A DNA stretch of 64,000 bases from contig JAUPFV010000003.1 in NCBI GenBank assembly GCA_036936605.1, forward strand, positions 146,724,997 through 146,788,996, in the 5' to 3' direction. The DNA is from Limnanthes douglasii subsp. nivea. Taxonomy: Eukaryota > Streptophyta > Magnoliopsida > Brassicales > Limnanthaceae. The translations under genes and the position numbers were made by a program. How positions within the stretch are numbered: the first letter of the stretch is position 1; every line of letters begins with the position of its first letter. Of the stretch, positions 28,560 through 40,656 are shown piece after piece. The notes under the pieces are model-generated. The model saw only the letters and a program-made list of their open reading frames with translations. It was not told where the DNA came from and did not search any database.

Positions 28560-30786
28560 CGCTTTCCCAACCATCCTTCTGTACTTATTATTTATATAAA
28601 AGCTTTCTCATTTGGGTATTGGTTACCGCCCTATTGTCTTTAAAGGCACAACCTTCATTATGAATGATTCTGTGTTGGGATCCCCAGAAACTTGGAATGC
28701 TAACCTATCTGGCTCATTCCTTACCCAACCTCCCAACCTTTCTCAACTTAAGGCAAATATTGAGTCATTATAGGGTAAACCCGGTCTTGTGGAATTTAAG
28801 ATCCTTTCTAATGGTTATATCTTTCGGTTTCATTTTGAGGTTTTGGAAAAATCAGTTTTGGACAAGGTCATTTGGAATTTTGGTAGGCTTTGTATTATCT
28901 TTAAAATTTGGGAGCCATTGGCTACCTTAGTCAATGATACTCATAAAAAGATCCTAATTTTGGTTAAAATTTTTCAATCTCCTTGTTTAGTTATGGATGG
29001 ATTATGGTATTAGTAGCATTAGTTCAGCTATTGGTATCCTATTGTATGTCGACACTTTGACTGAGAGGAATGAAAAACTCAGATTTACCCATATTTGCAT
29101 CATGGTTAAAACATGTCTGGAAATTTTATCGGACCTATGTACGTTACGGTTAAATTTAAGTACTAAGCCTCCTACCCCAATTTGAAAATTGTATTATCTT
29201 TGGATATAGCACGAGAGTATAAAAACGTGCTCTAAAAGGGATTTTATTCTTTTCCTTACCGACACAATCTTCTGAGGAGTCTGATATTTCAGAGCATTCT
29301 CCGGTCACTTCTAAGTTCCCACGCAGTTTTCTACTGACGAAGATTGAGGAGGTGGAAAGTGACAAGGATATGGATTCACCACCAAAGAGGATTTGTCCCT
29401 CTAGCACCACCGCTACATATATTATGGATTATCCTCTAACGTGACCTACGAGTGATCCACTATAAGTTAATTCTCTCATGATTATTGATTATTCAAATGT
29501 TTGTGGGCTAAATTACTCTATTAGGGAGAAAAACATCATTGATGTTATTATTACTAATATATTGTTAATTATACTAGTCGAGACCAACGTTTGTAGACAT
29601 AAAGTCGACTCTATTATTAGATCTATGGTTTATTCACAGCATATCATCACCAATCACGACTATCATCCTCCTAAAAAGATCTAGGTTATTTGGAACTATG
29701 AAGTAACCATTATTTATATGATAACCAAATCCTTGTAATTTATCCACTGTAATGCAAGATGTCATAATCTCTCATTAGTTCCATTGTCATGTATCCCGCT
29801 TCAGAATGATCTTGGGGTTATTATGATCCAATATCTTGGTAATTTTAATGTTATTCGTCATCCGGATGAGCGCATTTTCTCATCTGAGAACTGTTTACAT
29901 CAATTGATGAATACAAAAATTGGTGTTACCAATGTGAGCTAAGTGACCCCAGCTCCACGGGTTTCTATTTTACCTAGATTAACAAATAGCCAACAAACCA
30001 TATTATTTGTAAATTGATTGTGTCTTAGTCAATAATAACTATGGTGATTCTTTATTCATGCCTTATACCAACTATGGGTTCATTCGATCTTCAAAGTATG
30101 CCACGGTTACTCTCAATCTTCGTACCCCTTGCAAGTGTAGGAAGAAACCATTCAATTTTTTTTAACATGTGGTAATATCATCCTATTTTCAAAGACATTA
30201 TCTCTGATAGCTAGAATCCCCCTTCCAATTCCCACAGCATGAGTTTGGTCACCCAAAAAATCTCTCGCCTTTAACTGGAGCTTAGTTGTCTCAGCCGGAA
30301 AGAGTATAACGATATTTAGCTCGAGAATTTTCGTAGCCCAATCAAACATATTTAAATCCCAATTATCTTTTAAAAAGTACTCTTTCAGCCTCGATCTCGT
30401 CTCAAAATAAATAAAATCACATTTCTCTTACATCTTATTTAGTTGTGCAGAAGAATCCTTCCTCAAATAAAAACCCAGAGAATGTTTGCTAAAACTTGTT
30501 GACCTGAACACCAAAACAAATCATAACAGTATTAAAACTTGTTTATTTCGTAACAAAATTGTCTCGATTGTCAATAGTCATGGTATGAACGTATCCACAC
30601 CCGCCAGTATTGTTAATGTTTTTGTGAACCACTTTACGGATCTACTTAGAACCATGCACCCCCAGGTTACCCTAGTTTACGAAGGGTCTCGGCTCTCCTC
30701 TCAACTAAGGTCAATGATAAGGATAAGGTTTTTATGACACTTACGGTAACGTATGAAATAAAATCCACTTTATTCAATATCGATAA
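28560..30786 (+). pseudogene. L1-type LINE, ORF1 plus endonuclease and RT start (left part)
   Basis: 28660-29160 reads as the DUF4283-type ORF1 domain of plant LINEs (ESLWGKPGLVEFKILSNGYI-like, IIFKIWEPLATLVN, ISSAIGILLYVDTLTERN). 29480-29960 is the AP-endonuclease: NVCGLNYSIREKN, LLIILVETNV, then GNFNVIRHPDERIFSSE in place of the usual GDFNVI. 30130-30780 continues through FNMWYHPIFKD-like and HNSIKTCLFRNKIVSIVN toward the RT. Stops are frequent. The reading frame is interrupted at 30786 by an LTR element and resumes at 40956. Confidence 0.82.
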
Positions 30787-31084
30787 TGGTTTGGTTTATT
30801 TTTGGGCTTGGGGTAGTTTTGTAAAGTGTTTTAGCAAGTTTGGGGTATTTTTGTGTTTAGTGTGAGAAGTAGTGAGATAATTAAGCAGCCTGCTTGTATT
30901 AAATGTTGATCACCCTCATTAATGAGAGTGATTAGGGTATTTATACTTTTAATTAATGACCCATGGGCTTACCGGGTCAAGTTGTGAAACCGGGTCGAGT
31001 TTAAGGATCTATTAGTTTTTAAGTAGATTAACAAATAGCTTAGTCAAAATGTGTTCACATTTGTTCTGTTCGGATTTATAGTGG
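30787..31084 (-). repeat. 3' LTR of the Tat-type element
   Basis: Direct repeat of 40657-40955: tggtttggtttatttttggg at the start, cggatttatagtgg at the end, with roughly 8-10% differences by eye. Such divergence means the insertion is not recent. Confidence 0.85.
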
Positions 31085-31470
31085 AGTGATAAGGTCCAAA
31101 TTATCCTTGTCCAGATTAAATGGTAGGCTGTGACTGTAATATCCAAACTCATCAGTAGCCCTTTTTCTAAGCCTTGCAAAGTATCTTTGGAAGGGTTAAA
31201 AAATCTACCAAGTCAAAGTTACTATCAATTTCGTCCAATCTGCTTGCGTTGTCCGAACTAAGAAGCTTATTTTCAACACCAATCCAGTTTGAATTTCATT
31301 AGGACTGATTTTTCTTCCCAGAATTCTATGAGTTTTCTCTTGAATCGTAGGACACGTGTCAGTATTCGGTTTGACCTACCAGCCGTTATTTTTCCTAGAT
31401 CATCGCACCCACTAGGTCTAGAAATTTACCGAGGTTTTGATTTTTCACACGTTTGTGCAACCTTTAATCA
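31085..31470. other. Flank of the 3' LTR and leader of the opposite-strand gene
   Basis: Non-coding on both strands as far as visible. It should contain the polypurine tract of the element (minus strand) and the promoter of the plus-strand gene, but neither could be identified with confidence. Confidence 0.4.
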
Positions 31471-32625
31471 TTGCGAAAAACCACTTTCAACTTTTCCTTG
31501 GTAACTGTTGCTTTTTACTATTCCATTGTCTTCCACATTCAAAGCTTTCCTAGAGATAAATTCATTTTCAACTTTAAATTATTCTTGAGAGATAATATGT
31601 TCACAGCCAGAAACGCTTTAGTTAAAGGTGGTTGGTTGTATTTATCAGAGTTAGAGAGAACAAGGAAGGTAGAGAGAGAAAACCATATCGCCGCCGGTCT
31701 CCCCGTTTCTCCAGGTGAGAAAATCAGTCAGCCAAATCAGGACGCCGATCAAGGGTCATCTTCCTCCAAAAACCCTAGACTCAAACAGCTCTTATTTAAG
31801 CCAAACCTTTCATCCCTCATTTCTGGTTCTTCTGTTCAAGAGTCTCAACACCCTGTTTCTAAGGAAAAAGTCGTTTCAAGTATTAGAAAAACCTCTCTAT
31901 TTATAGCAATGGGCTCTAACATAGAAAAGTCACTAGAGAAGATAACCCCTCGCCGGACAACTCGCCAAACCAAAACCCAGTCCACACCATCAACGTTAAA
32001 ACCCTCCGGATCGGAGGTAGCAAAAGCAGCTCCACAGGCCAAGCCCTCTGGATCAAAACCTCTACTAGACATTAGGCCCTCAGAGGCAGCAAGCGCTCAA
32101 CTACCCGAAAAGCCTCCGATGAAGGAAACCGAACAACCTTCCTCAAAGAGAACTGACAAACCTTCCACAGTGATGGAAGATATTATGGAAGACAACATTG
32201 AAGAGGCCCTTTTTGAGACCGATGCATCAGGTCAAACAGGAGATACTGTTTCTAATAAGAAAGGTAAGAGTAAAGTAAAAGTTTTTATGACTCATCCGGA
32301 CTCGCTTCCAGAGTGCCTAGAGGGTAAGGTAAGCCATTTTTTTAAACATGTTAGTGTCAAATATTTGTTGGCTTTGCAAACCATTAACTATGTCTACACC
32401 CATACTGCTGATTTGGGTCGAATCCGAACCAAATGGGTGATTTCGGAGTCCGTAAAGGTAAGGATACCGATTACTCTGGACACCCTCATGGACTGCAAAT
32501 TGAATGAGGTAGTAGTGTACACCGAAGTGCTAAACTGGGGACTCCGGTTTCCTCTAGACCCGGAGATCGTTAAGTATTTTCATTTGGTCAAGCTCTGTCC
32601 CAGCCAGTTAAGACCTAATGCCTAG
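31471..32625 (+). CDS. Opposite-strand ORF of the Tat-type element, N-terminal exon-like part
   Basis: 384 codons on the strand opposite to gag-pol. A likely true start is the Met at 31597 (MFTARNALVKGG), as the preceding residues look like leader. A Ser/Pro/Lys-rich low-complexity region (about 45-250) is followed by a folded-looking part: MTHPDSLPECLEGKVSHFF, VYTEVLNWGLRFPLDPEIVKYF, LCPSQLRPNA. This is close to the plant 'gypsy-type putative transposase' (Transposase_28-type) family, where RPNAW is usual; here Trp is a stop (TAG). Homologous antisense genes are known in Grande-like elements. Function unknown. Confidence 0.7.
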   Translation: MRKTTFNFSLVTVAFYYSIVFHIQSFPRDKFIFNFKLFLRDNMFTARNALVKGGWLYLSELERTRKVERENHIAAGLPVSPGEKISQPNQDADQGSSSSKNPRLKQLLFKPNLSSLISGSSVQESQHPVSKEKVVSSIRKTSLFIAMGSNIEKSLEKITPRRTTRQTKTQSTPSTLKPSGSEVAKAAPQAKPSGSKPLLDIRPSEAASAQLPEKPPMKETEQPSSKRTDKPSTVMEDIMEDNIEEALFETDASGQTGDTVSNKKGKSKVKVFMTHPDSLPECLEGKVSHFFKHVSVKYLLALQTINYVYTHTADLGRIRTKWVISESVKVRIPITLDTLMDCKLNEVVVYTEVLNWGLRFPLDPEIVKYFHLVKLCPSQLRPNA

Positions 32626-34393
32626 TACACACTCCTTGTCTGTATCATGACATCCAGACTGTCAAAGATCTTCTTCTGATGAAGCAGTTTACTGCTGTAC
32701 CAAGCTTGTGCAAAAACCATCAGTTTTCATTCTACCACTACAACATAGAGAATAACTTTAAGGTTGTGGACGACCTGCTAGAGTCCGAAAAACCTTGGAG
32801 GACACAGTTCCTATTTGTTAGTGGAACATGGGAAAATGGCAGGAGGATTAAAACCAACAACAACCCTAGCTTGCTGACCACTAGGTGGAAAAACACTTGT
32901 AATTTTCTTCTTCTCTTTCCCCTGCAAGTTTTTCTTCTTAAACTATAAGCTTTCTTATTCTGACTAGTTCGTTACTTCTCTTTTGTTCTACCGAAATCTT
33001 TCACCAGCCATTTGGAAGAAGGGAAAAATACATGTGCAAAGCTCAATGCATGGGCTTCGGAACACTGGGGTAATGCCTTCCACAATTGCTTTACATCGGG
33101 CAATTTTGTGAGGTCTCACTTGTGGAACAGCACAGGCCGGAGGGACCTTTCATGGGAAGAGCTAACCACCCCTCCTCCTGCTGACGTGATTCTAAGAAGG
33201 ACATAAGCCAAAGATGCCAAGTTGTTCTTACCTTCCACGGCTAAGGCTCCCAGCAAAATGAAGAACAAAAAGAGAAAAATGGTAACAGAGTTGGCTCAAA
33301 CAGCTACAGAAGGGACTGGTTCGGGGAATCAGGGGGCATTGATGCGGCTCTGATCAAAGCAGTAGAGGTTGAAACAGTGAGGGAAGCTGGAGGGTCAAAG
33401 AACCCAACAAAGCCTCTTAAAAAGGACATGAAGCGCAGGGACAACAACGATGAGAAAACTGCCAAGAAAAAGAAGGTCACCTTGGGGGAAGAAATAATCC
33501 TTCGTCCTTCGGAAATCCAACCACAACCAGCCTCTGCCGACCCTAATCTGCAAAAGGAAATCCCAACAGACCTTAAGTCATGAGAGATTTCTGGTGGACG
33601 GAACGATGAAGTGGACCTAAGTGCCCTTCAAGACATTGGTTTGTACTTTAATGATTTTGAGAATGATGATTTTGCAGGTCTTTATCGTCCTTCCAGTTCC
33701 TCCAACATGGTGACCTACAATGGGAAATCATTCTCCATATCTGGAGAGCAAGATGTCTTAAGCCACGTCCTCATCGGTTATATCCGGCCAGTACTTGATC
33801 TGGAGAGGCAGGTGAAAAGTCAGACCAACCTTATCAACTCTCTTACGTCTGACAAACAATGTATGTCAAGCAGTCTCCTAAGTGTTAAGCAAAGTATATA
33901 GGAACTAAAGAAGGAGAAGGAGGATTTGGAAACCAAGCTAGTCGCATCGAAAGCAGCCAAAATTGAGCTCTAAACTAAGTACTCTGACTTAGAGACTTCT
34001 TCCTCCCAAAACCTCACAGCGTTGGAGGAGTTGAAGACTAAGGATGGTGTTATTCAAACCCTAACCAACGAAAATACTGAGTTGGAAAGCACCGTTTCGG
34101 AGATGACCAAGGAAAAGGATGCCCTGAAGAGTCAGCAAGAGCAAGCTATCAAGGTAGGTATTGAAGAGTATGCCAATGGAGTAATAGACTCCTTGGAAAA
34201 AAAAGATGATGGGATTAAGTCTAACATGGTACTATTGTTCCATGAGACCTTCCCTAAGAGGACCCTTGGTCCCTTATGGAAGTATGTGGATTACGAGGAT
34301 ATCCCATTTCATACATTGGCCGATGGGTACAAACACAATTACTCTAGTGGATTTGATTCCACTGATGACGAAGAAGGTACATGTGAGAGTTAA
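32626..34393 (+). pseudogene. Opposite-strand ORF of the Tat-type element, remaining part
   Basis: The protein continues in other frames: YHDIQTVKDLL, MKQFTAVPSLCKNHQFSFYH, GTWENGRRIKTNNNP, then a probable intron (GT near 32900 to ttcaccag at 33008), then EEGKNTCAKLNAWASEHWG-type sequence to about 33206. 33377-33583 is Lys-rich. 33611-34393 holds SALQDIGLYFNDFEND, a coiled coil (EELKTKDGVIQTLTNENTEL, MTKEKDALKSQQEQ) and an acidic end. Stops at 33900 and 33973 break it. The domain order matches plant TE-encoded proteins of this type. Confidence 0.62.
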
Positions 34394-34486
34394 AGTGATG
34401 AACTCAAAAGTCTTTAAAAAGGTAATGGTGAAGGAACATCCGAAGGGAACAAGCCCTAAGGTTTTATCATGTATTATTTTTGTCTT

Positions 34487-34632
34487 TTGAACAATCAAAA
34501 TCCTGGAATGGCTAAGGCACATTTTGTATTACTATTCGGTTGAAGTCCGAATATGTCCTTTGAACATCCAAAGTCCTTGGATAGCCAAGACATGTTTTGT
34601 ATTTTTTTTCGGTTGAAGTCCAAACAGGTTTA
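34487..34632. repeat. 73-bp tandem duplication in the Tat-type spacer
   Basis: ttgaac starts at 34487 and 34560. Both units share tggctaaggcacattttgta-like sequence and ttcggttgaagtcc. Confidence 0.75.
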
Positions 34633-34639
34633 ACTTATC

Positions 34640-35094
34640 AAATTTTCTTTTTGTTTAATACTTTTCCTTAAATCTTTCATGACTAATGTTTAAGTAGCCC
34701 CTAGCATTTCAGAAGTGGAAGTGTTTAATATCTTCAATGACATATATTTAATAGTCATAACCAACCATCAAGTCTATCTGATCCACTAAAGATCCAAAGT
34801 ATTGAACAAGTGATTTATACTTGAATTGAATTGTTAGTAAAATCACTCCGAATTTTTGAAGAAGGCATTATATATTATTGAAGAAAAAACTGGACACCTC
34901 ATTAAAACCTCCTCGTGCCACTAGGATAGGAAAGAGTATACCCCTAATATTTACATTAGTATTTAACAAGTAAATATTTACACAAAAACTTTACTCTAAA
35001 TATAACATGAGATGCTCAACATTTCATGGGTGCTTCAAAACTCTCCCTTCTTTGTCTTGAAGTCTATATGTCCCAGGTTTGAGTTTTTCGCAGA
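34640..35094. other. Spacer between the opposite-strand gene and integrase
   Basis: Non-coding. 34890-34945 contains cacctcattaaaacctcctc and nearby purine-rich sequence, a phrase common after the integrase of Tat-type elements. Confidence 0.45.
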
Positions 35095-35917
35095 CCTCAT
35101 AGGGGCCTTTCCAGTTTGGAGTCAACTTACCAAACTACTTGTCCTTGGTATGTAAGAAAACTTTTCTTAACACCTTATCTCTTGGTTGAAAATATCTTCT
35201 TTTGAACTTGGAGGGAAATATACTCCTCATCAAACCTTGGTAGTAAGCTGTTCTTAAGTGTGCTTTAACCGTTCTTTCTTCTATTAAGTCCAAATGATGC
35301 CTAATTGTTATCTCATTAGCTTGTTCGGAATATTTGTGGACTCTGTATGATGGTAAGGTAGATTCTATGGGGGAAATTGCATCCATCCCATACACCAAAG
35401 TAAAAGGAGACTCTTGTGTAGCAGCCCGAAGAGTAGTTCGGTAGGCCCACAATACTTCTTGCAAATATCTTGGCCACTTCCCCACAGCACCTTCTAAATT
35501 CTTTTTTAATCCAGACAAAATAGTCATGTTTGCAACTTCAACCTGACCATTTGCTTGTGGATGGAAAGAAGAAGAAAAACAATGCTGAATACCTCTAGAA
35601 GCACATAAATTCTCCATATCTTTGTTATCAAATTGTGGCCCATTGTCTGTGGTAATCTTTTGGAGGACCCCAAATCTGTAGCATATATTGGATAAGATAA
35701 ATTTAAAGACAGCCTTCGATGTGGTTCCTGCTAAGGGAGCTTCCTCTATCCATTTTGAGAAGTAATAAATAGCAACTATAATAGTTCTACACCCCCTGGA
35801 TGCCATAGGTAGAGGTCCAACTAATCCCCCATCTGGAAAAAGGTAATGGCTCATAAATAGGCTCCATAGGTACTGCTGGCACATAAATTTCATTCCCATA
35901 CCTTTGACATGGATCAC
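35095..35917 (-). pseudogene. Tat-type integrase remnant
   Basis: A 260-aa frame contains IVAIYYFSKWIEEAPL (first catalytic Asp of DYFSKW replaced by Tyr), ITTDNGPQFDN (second Asp kept), and FHPQANGQVEVANM (Glu kept). C-terminal motifs WAYRTTLRAATQESPFTLVYGMDA and DKVLRKVFLHTKDK are well kept. The N-terminal HHCC region lies further upstream, to about 36120, in broken frames. Not functional as read. Confidence 0.83.
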
Positions 35918-36122
35918 ATTTCTTCACCATTTCTTTAGGATCTGCCATTATGGATGGCCAATAGTATCCAGCTAATAAAACTCTCCGGGTTAGCGCCCTG
36001 TACCCACAATGTGTTGAGCCCTCCTCATCGTGCAGTTCGGAAAAAACAACTTGGGATCTTTCAAACCCCCAAACAACGTAGGAGAGGTCTACTGAAATAT
36101 CTCTTATATAGAATTTCCCTTA

Positions 36123-37469
36123 TCACCAAAAAACCACGTACCTTGTATTTAATCTTTTTTGCCACAGCTTTGTCCGAAGGCAAACCCCATCAGAAATATA
36201 TTGAAGGAGGGTATATCTCCTGTCTTTAGGTTGAATCACATGTATGCTCATATTTTTCCCATCTTCTTTGTTTTGACTTGGCTGTATGGACGGGAATTCT
36301 TGTATGTGAATCCAAGGGTAGGACTCAGAATATACTGTAGTTTCTAAAGAGTCTGCCAGTGTATTCTTCGATCTGGGATTATGCTTATAATAAACATTTT
36401 TGAAGTCTGCTGCCACTTCTTTCAAAATGATTAAGTACTTGATCAGTTGCTCATTTTTTGCCTCAGACTGATCTTGAGCGTGATGGATGAGCAGTTGAGA
36501 GTCACTCATCAATCTAACTCTCTTTTCCCCACACAAAAGAGCCAATTTAAGACCATCTATAGCTGCTTCATATTCGAACTCATTGTTAGAGGCCCTAAAC
36601 CCAAAGCATATAGTTTGGTACATTTTATCACTATATGGAGAGGTTAAGAAAACTCCAGCTCCACAACCCATTGTGCTTGATCCACCATATGTTTGGACCA
36701 CCCACTCTTTCTTGGTTTTATCTTCAGAAGTTTGTTTAAAGTTCCTGTCTGTATGGAATTCTACTAAGAAATCAGCCACTGATTGGGCTTTATTAGCCGT
36801 TCGGAGGGTAAAATCAATATCGTAATCGCCCAATTCTACTGACCACTTGGTCATTCTGTTTGATATATTTTCCTTTTGAAGAACATTTTTTAGTGGGAAA
36901 GATGTCCGTACAATAATGGAAAGAGATTGAAAATACGGCTTCATCTTTCTTGCTGCAATCAATAAGGCTAGCGCCAACTTTTTCAGCTTTAAATACCTCT
37001 TCTCAGCATCTAATAAACTTTTGCTGATGTAGTATACGAGACGAGGATAATTGTCCACTTTTCTTACCAGAATTTCACTTATAGCACATTCTGACACAAC
37101 CAAGTATACATTGAGCGTTTCTCCTTGAACGGGTTTGAAGAGAGTCTTTGGTGAGGATAAGTGTTTCTTTATCTCAACGAAGGCATGGTTGCACTGTGGA
37201 GAGCATATTAGTCTGAAGACAGCTAATCTTCCGGTCAGCCTTTGGACCTCTTTAACATTTTGAGGAGGATCTATTTCCAATAGTGCATCAAGCTGATCCG
37301 GATCGGGCTGAATACCTTTTTCACTTATTATATAACCCAAAAAATTTCCAGATCGGATCCAAAACACACATTTCTCTAGATTTAATTTCAAATTCACAGT
37401 TGCTAAATTAGAAAACGTTTCTTGAAGATCAATTATGTGCAAATCCTCCTCCAGGATTTTAACCATCAT
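36123..37469 (-). pseudogene. Tat-type RT end plus two RNase H domains
   Basis: A long 448-aa frame. RT thumb: LNLEKCVFWIRSGNFLGYI, GIQPDPDQLDALLE, LTGRLAVFRLI. First RNase H: NVYLVVSECAISEILV, LVYYISKSLLDAEKRY, IIVRTSFPLKNVL. Then a connection and a second RNase H domain: VQTYGGSSTMGCGAGVFL, NEFEYEAAIDGLKLAL, VRLMSDSQLLIHHAQ. The second RNase H places the element in the Tat/Ogre group. The first acidic residue of the second RNase H (D-G-S) reads Y-G-G. Confidence 0.85.
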
Positions 37470-37489
37470 GTCATATATGTATACTTCTA

Positions 37490-37990
37490 TATTTCTGCCA
37501 ATCTGATTAACAAAGTGTTTTGTTCACCAACCTCTGATAAGTAGCCCCAGCATTCTTTAACCCAAAGGGCATCACCTTGTAGCAATGGAGACCTCTGTCT
37601 GTTATGAAGGTAATGTGATCTTGATCCTTCGGATCCACCTGTATCTGGTTGTACCCGAAGAAAGCATCCACGAAGGACAGTAACTTGTTTCTAGACGTAG
37701 AGTCTACAAATTTATCTATTCGGGTGACAGGATAGAGATCTTTTGGGCAAGCTCTGTTAAGGTCAGTGGAATCAATGCACATACGTCATTTCCCGTTTTT
37801 TTTTCTTAACTAACACCGGATTGGCAGTCCAACAAGGATATTGGGATTCTTTAATATGTCCCATCTTGGTCAGCCGATCAACCTTTTGAACTATCACATC
37901 CATTTTTTCCTTAGAAAAAGATTTTATTTTCTAGTACTACAGGTGCAACATCACTCTAGATGGACAACTTGTGTGAAATAACGCTTGCGG
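37490..37990 (-). pseudogene. Tat-type reverse transcriptase, N-terminal and central part
   Basis: 37782-37507 reads MCIDSTDLNRACPKDLYPV, SFVDAFFGYNQIQVDPKDQD and FITDRGLHCYKVMPFGLKNAG, the classical Tat-type RT start. The upstream part to about 37990 is frameshifted (IVQKVDRLTKMGHIKESQ-like). The strand continues at 37469 after a short gap in which the catalytic Y-x-D-D reads as a degenerate YVYDMMVKILEED. Confidence 0.78.
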
Positions 37991-38288
37991 GTACTCCGGT
38001 TACATCACTATTGCACCAAGCAAACACATGCTGATTGTTTAGCAAAAAAGACAACAACTTTTTTTTAAATTTTGGTGTCATCTTGGAACCAATCTTGATA
38101 TTATTACCCTCTGCAAGGGAGTGAGTTTCAACTTCTTCAATGGATATTATAACACTGGGAGCCTCTCTAAGGTCATCAATCTCACTTTTCCCAGCAGAAG
38201 GCTCTAGTAGCTGCTAATCTTCATTAATCTGAACTTCCCCAAAAGTCTTAGGAGCAAGAGTTGTTGCATAGAACTCTCTGGCTATCTT

Positions 38289-38912
38289 CTAACTACTTCG
38301 GACAACACGTACTTGTTCTTGAACTGCATACTTTAAACATTGATGGACTGTTGAGGCCACAACATGCATTCTGGAAAGACAGGACCTCCCAAAAATTATG
38401 TTGGATGATGTGGGGCAGTCTATAACCACGAATAATACCCTCACTATCTTTTTAAAATTCCCCTTGCCCAACGACACTTCTTCTTCAAATTCCCCAATTA
38501 CATCCGCAGAGCTCCCTGTGAATCCCACGATAGTTCTATCTGAGTGTTGAATAACAGCCGGATTCCTCATCTGTTTGTAGGAGCTTAAGAAGAGGATGTT
38601 TGCTGAACTGCATGTATCTATCAAAATATGGCGTATATCATTGCCCCCAATAGATTCTCCTATAACCACCGCATCCTCATGAGGCCCAACAATATTCCTC
38701 AAATCATCCTCATCAAAAACTATGAATAAGAAAGGGGTTTGGCACTGATGGGAAGACATTCCCCCTTCCAATTGAGTGGACAAACTGTGGACTTGCCTCT
38801 TCTTTGATGAAGGGGTGGGTGTTGTCACAGTATCTCCTCCAAACATGGTTAGTGACTCAAAGAAACTGTTCAGTCTGGACACCATCCGGGTTTGTTCTGT
38901 TATGACTCCCAC
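38289..38912 (-). pseudogene. Tat-type aspartic protease remnant (active site altered)
   Basis: A 207-aa frame shows IGGNDIRHILIDTCSSANILF, where relatives have LVDTGSSADILF. The catalytic D-T-G reads D-T-C. The second half (VIGEFEEEVSLGKG, VLFVVIDCPTSSNIIFGR) is well preserved. The long open frame shows decay here is modest, but the protease should be inactive. Confidence 0.82.
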
Positions 38913-38929
38913 CTTATTCCAAGTTGGAT

Positions 38930-40315
38930 CAGGATCCAGTTACTCAGAATCAACATTGAATCCTTCAAGAATCACCATCACCCCTTCTTGAGAAAATGTT
39001 CCAGGATTGTTTGTAAGGCCCATCCGAGGAGCATTGTCAGACCTATTTTCACTTCTTATTTTGACATAAGCTCCCAGTCTGTCTCTTTCAATAAGGTTAT
39101 GTACTTCATATTTTAATGTTATGCAGTCTTGAGTGTTATGGCCTATATCATTGTGATATTGCCAAAAACAAGTATTTCGGCTTTCTCTAGGAGGTTGCAC
39201 TGTCGTCGGCTTCCGAAAATGGACTTCCTCCTTAGTCTTATCATAGATTGTGGCCATATTTTCCCTTTACTCATGCAAACTACTCCAACTGAACGCAAGG
39301 ACCTATTTTATCTCTTAACTGCTGGCTCTAGGCCTAATTCTGGTTGGATTGAGTTTGTTTAGTCCGTTGGATCCTTGTCCGGTCTCCTTAGCCTTGTACC
39401 CAGACTGGTTAGTGGCTGGAGCAACTGTTATGGTGGACCCCACCTGATGGTGCACCCTATTTTTCTTTGTCTCTTCCATATTAATCAAATTTCCCACTTG
39501 ATATAGCAGGCCACCCCAAGTCATAGCTTTTTTCCTGGTTATAGAATCAGCTAGGTTCCCAGGATTCAACCTCTGTCTTAGAGAAACAATTACCACCTGC
39601 TCGAAGAAATATGATAATCACAAATCAACTTATGTAGTCCTTTAAAGACTTGTTTGGTTCTTGGGCACAATGGATAATGTTATCCCCATTACCCTTCACC
39701 TCTTTACTTCCAACAAATTGCCTTCGGAAGGCAACCCATAATGTATCAAAGTTTCTAATACACCCCTAAGGTAATCTATTATATTATTTAAGAGCATTTC
39801 CCGTAAAATTTTGGGAGAAAGCTCTGCACAAGAGTTTATCATCATCCTTATCAAAATTCATCATGAAGTTCTTGAATTGCTCCAGATAGTTGTCCGGATC
39901 TCGACTTCAATCATACTTTTCCATTTTAGAGCTTTCGAATTTTTTGGGTAGGTTTCCGGATAGTATTTGTGCAGACAAAGGTGACTACCTCTAGTTCTTA
40001 TTACGACTAAAGACTGTGTCTTCATTAGGAGTTGTAAAAATTCTTGGTTCAGTCTGAAAAGCAAAAGGATCTATCAGCAACTGATAAGCATGCATGTGGG
40101 ATAATCCTCTGTCCATATGCCTTTTAAGCCTACCATGTCTATCCATCTTTCTTGAATACTTTTTGATTAACTTCATCTTTTTTTCAGATCTCCCTTCATC
40201 ACTGCTTGATGACCAAGATTCCTCAAGCTCAGCCTCATTCGAAGAGCTACTGGAGGACTCAGACTCTGAATTTTTAACAGGCTTAGACCGATGTGTCTTA
40301 GAGCGGAGATGAGTC
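38930..40315 (-). pseudogene. Tat-type gag remnant
   Basis: On the minus strand: a basic/acidic N-terminal part (40312-39991), then the retrotransposon gag core near 39950-39600 (LLCRAFSQNFTGNALK, YNRLP, EPNKSLKDYIS) across several frames, then VIVSLRQRLNPGNLADSI. 39257-38940 carries RNTCFWQYHNDIGHNTQDC, matching the family zinc-knuckle-like FH-DHGH-T-DC motif, and LKYEVHNLIERDRLGAYV. Frameshifts and stops separate the parts. Confidence 0.75.
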
Positions 40316-40634
40316 TTTTTTTAACTAATATGAGTCTTTAGTGATGGATCATTCTCCCCAGGATTGTCAGTATGTTTAGCTGACACCCCTGATTTACCCC
40401 TGATTTCTCCCTGATACCTTTCTCTGCTTGTTTTATGGCCCTTAGCGTTTCTATCTCTGCTATCAGCTGATCTCGCTCCTCAACAGTGTATTCCTTATTC
40501 TCCTTAACCGTTTATACCACATAAGGTCCATAAACATCTATTCTATCTGTATATCTGTGGAGTACCTTGCTCGTTTGGATGCATCAGAACTGTTTTTCTT
40601 ACTGGTTTTGAATGTAAAATTCAGACACCTCCGT

Positions 40635-40656
40635 GCTCCCACTGCTGTCGCCAATT
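40635..40656 (-). other. Primer binding site region of the Tat-type element
   Basis: Directly inside the 5' LTR the minus strand reads aattggcgacagcagtggg. It resembles the TGGCGCCGTCTGTGGG-type sequence next to LTRs in this lineage. The priming tRNA was not identified. Confidence 0.5.

Noticed and set aside
30152..30349. 65-codon minus-strand frame with a smooth amino acid profile
   Set aside because: It is antisense to the LINE endonuclease-RT linker, which is recognisable on the plus strand.
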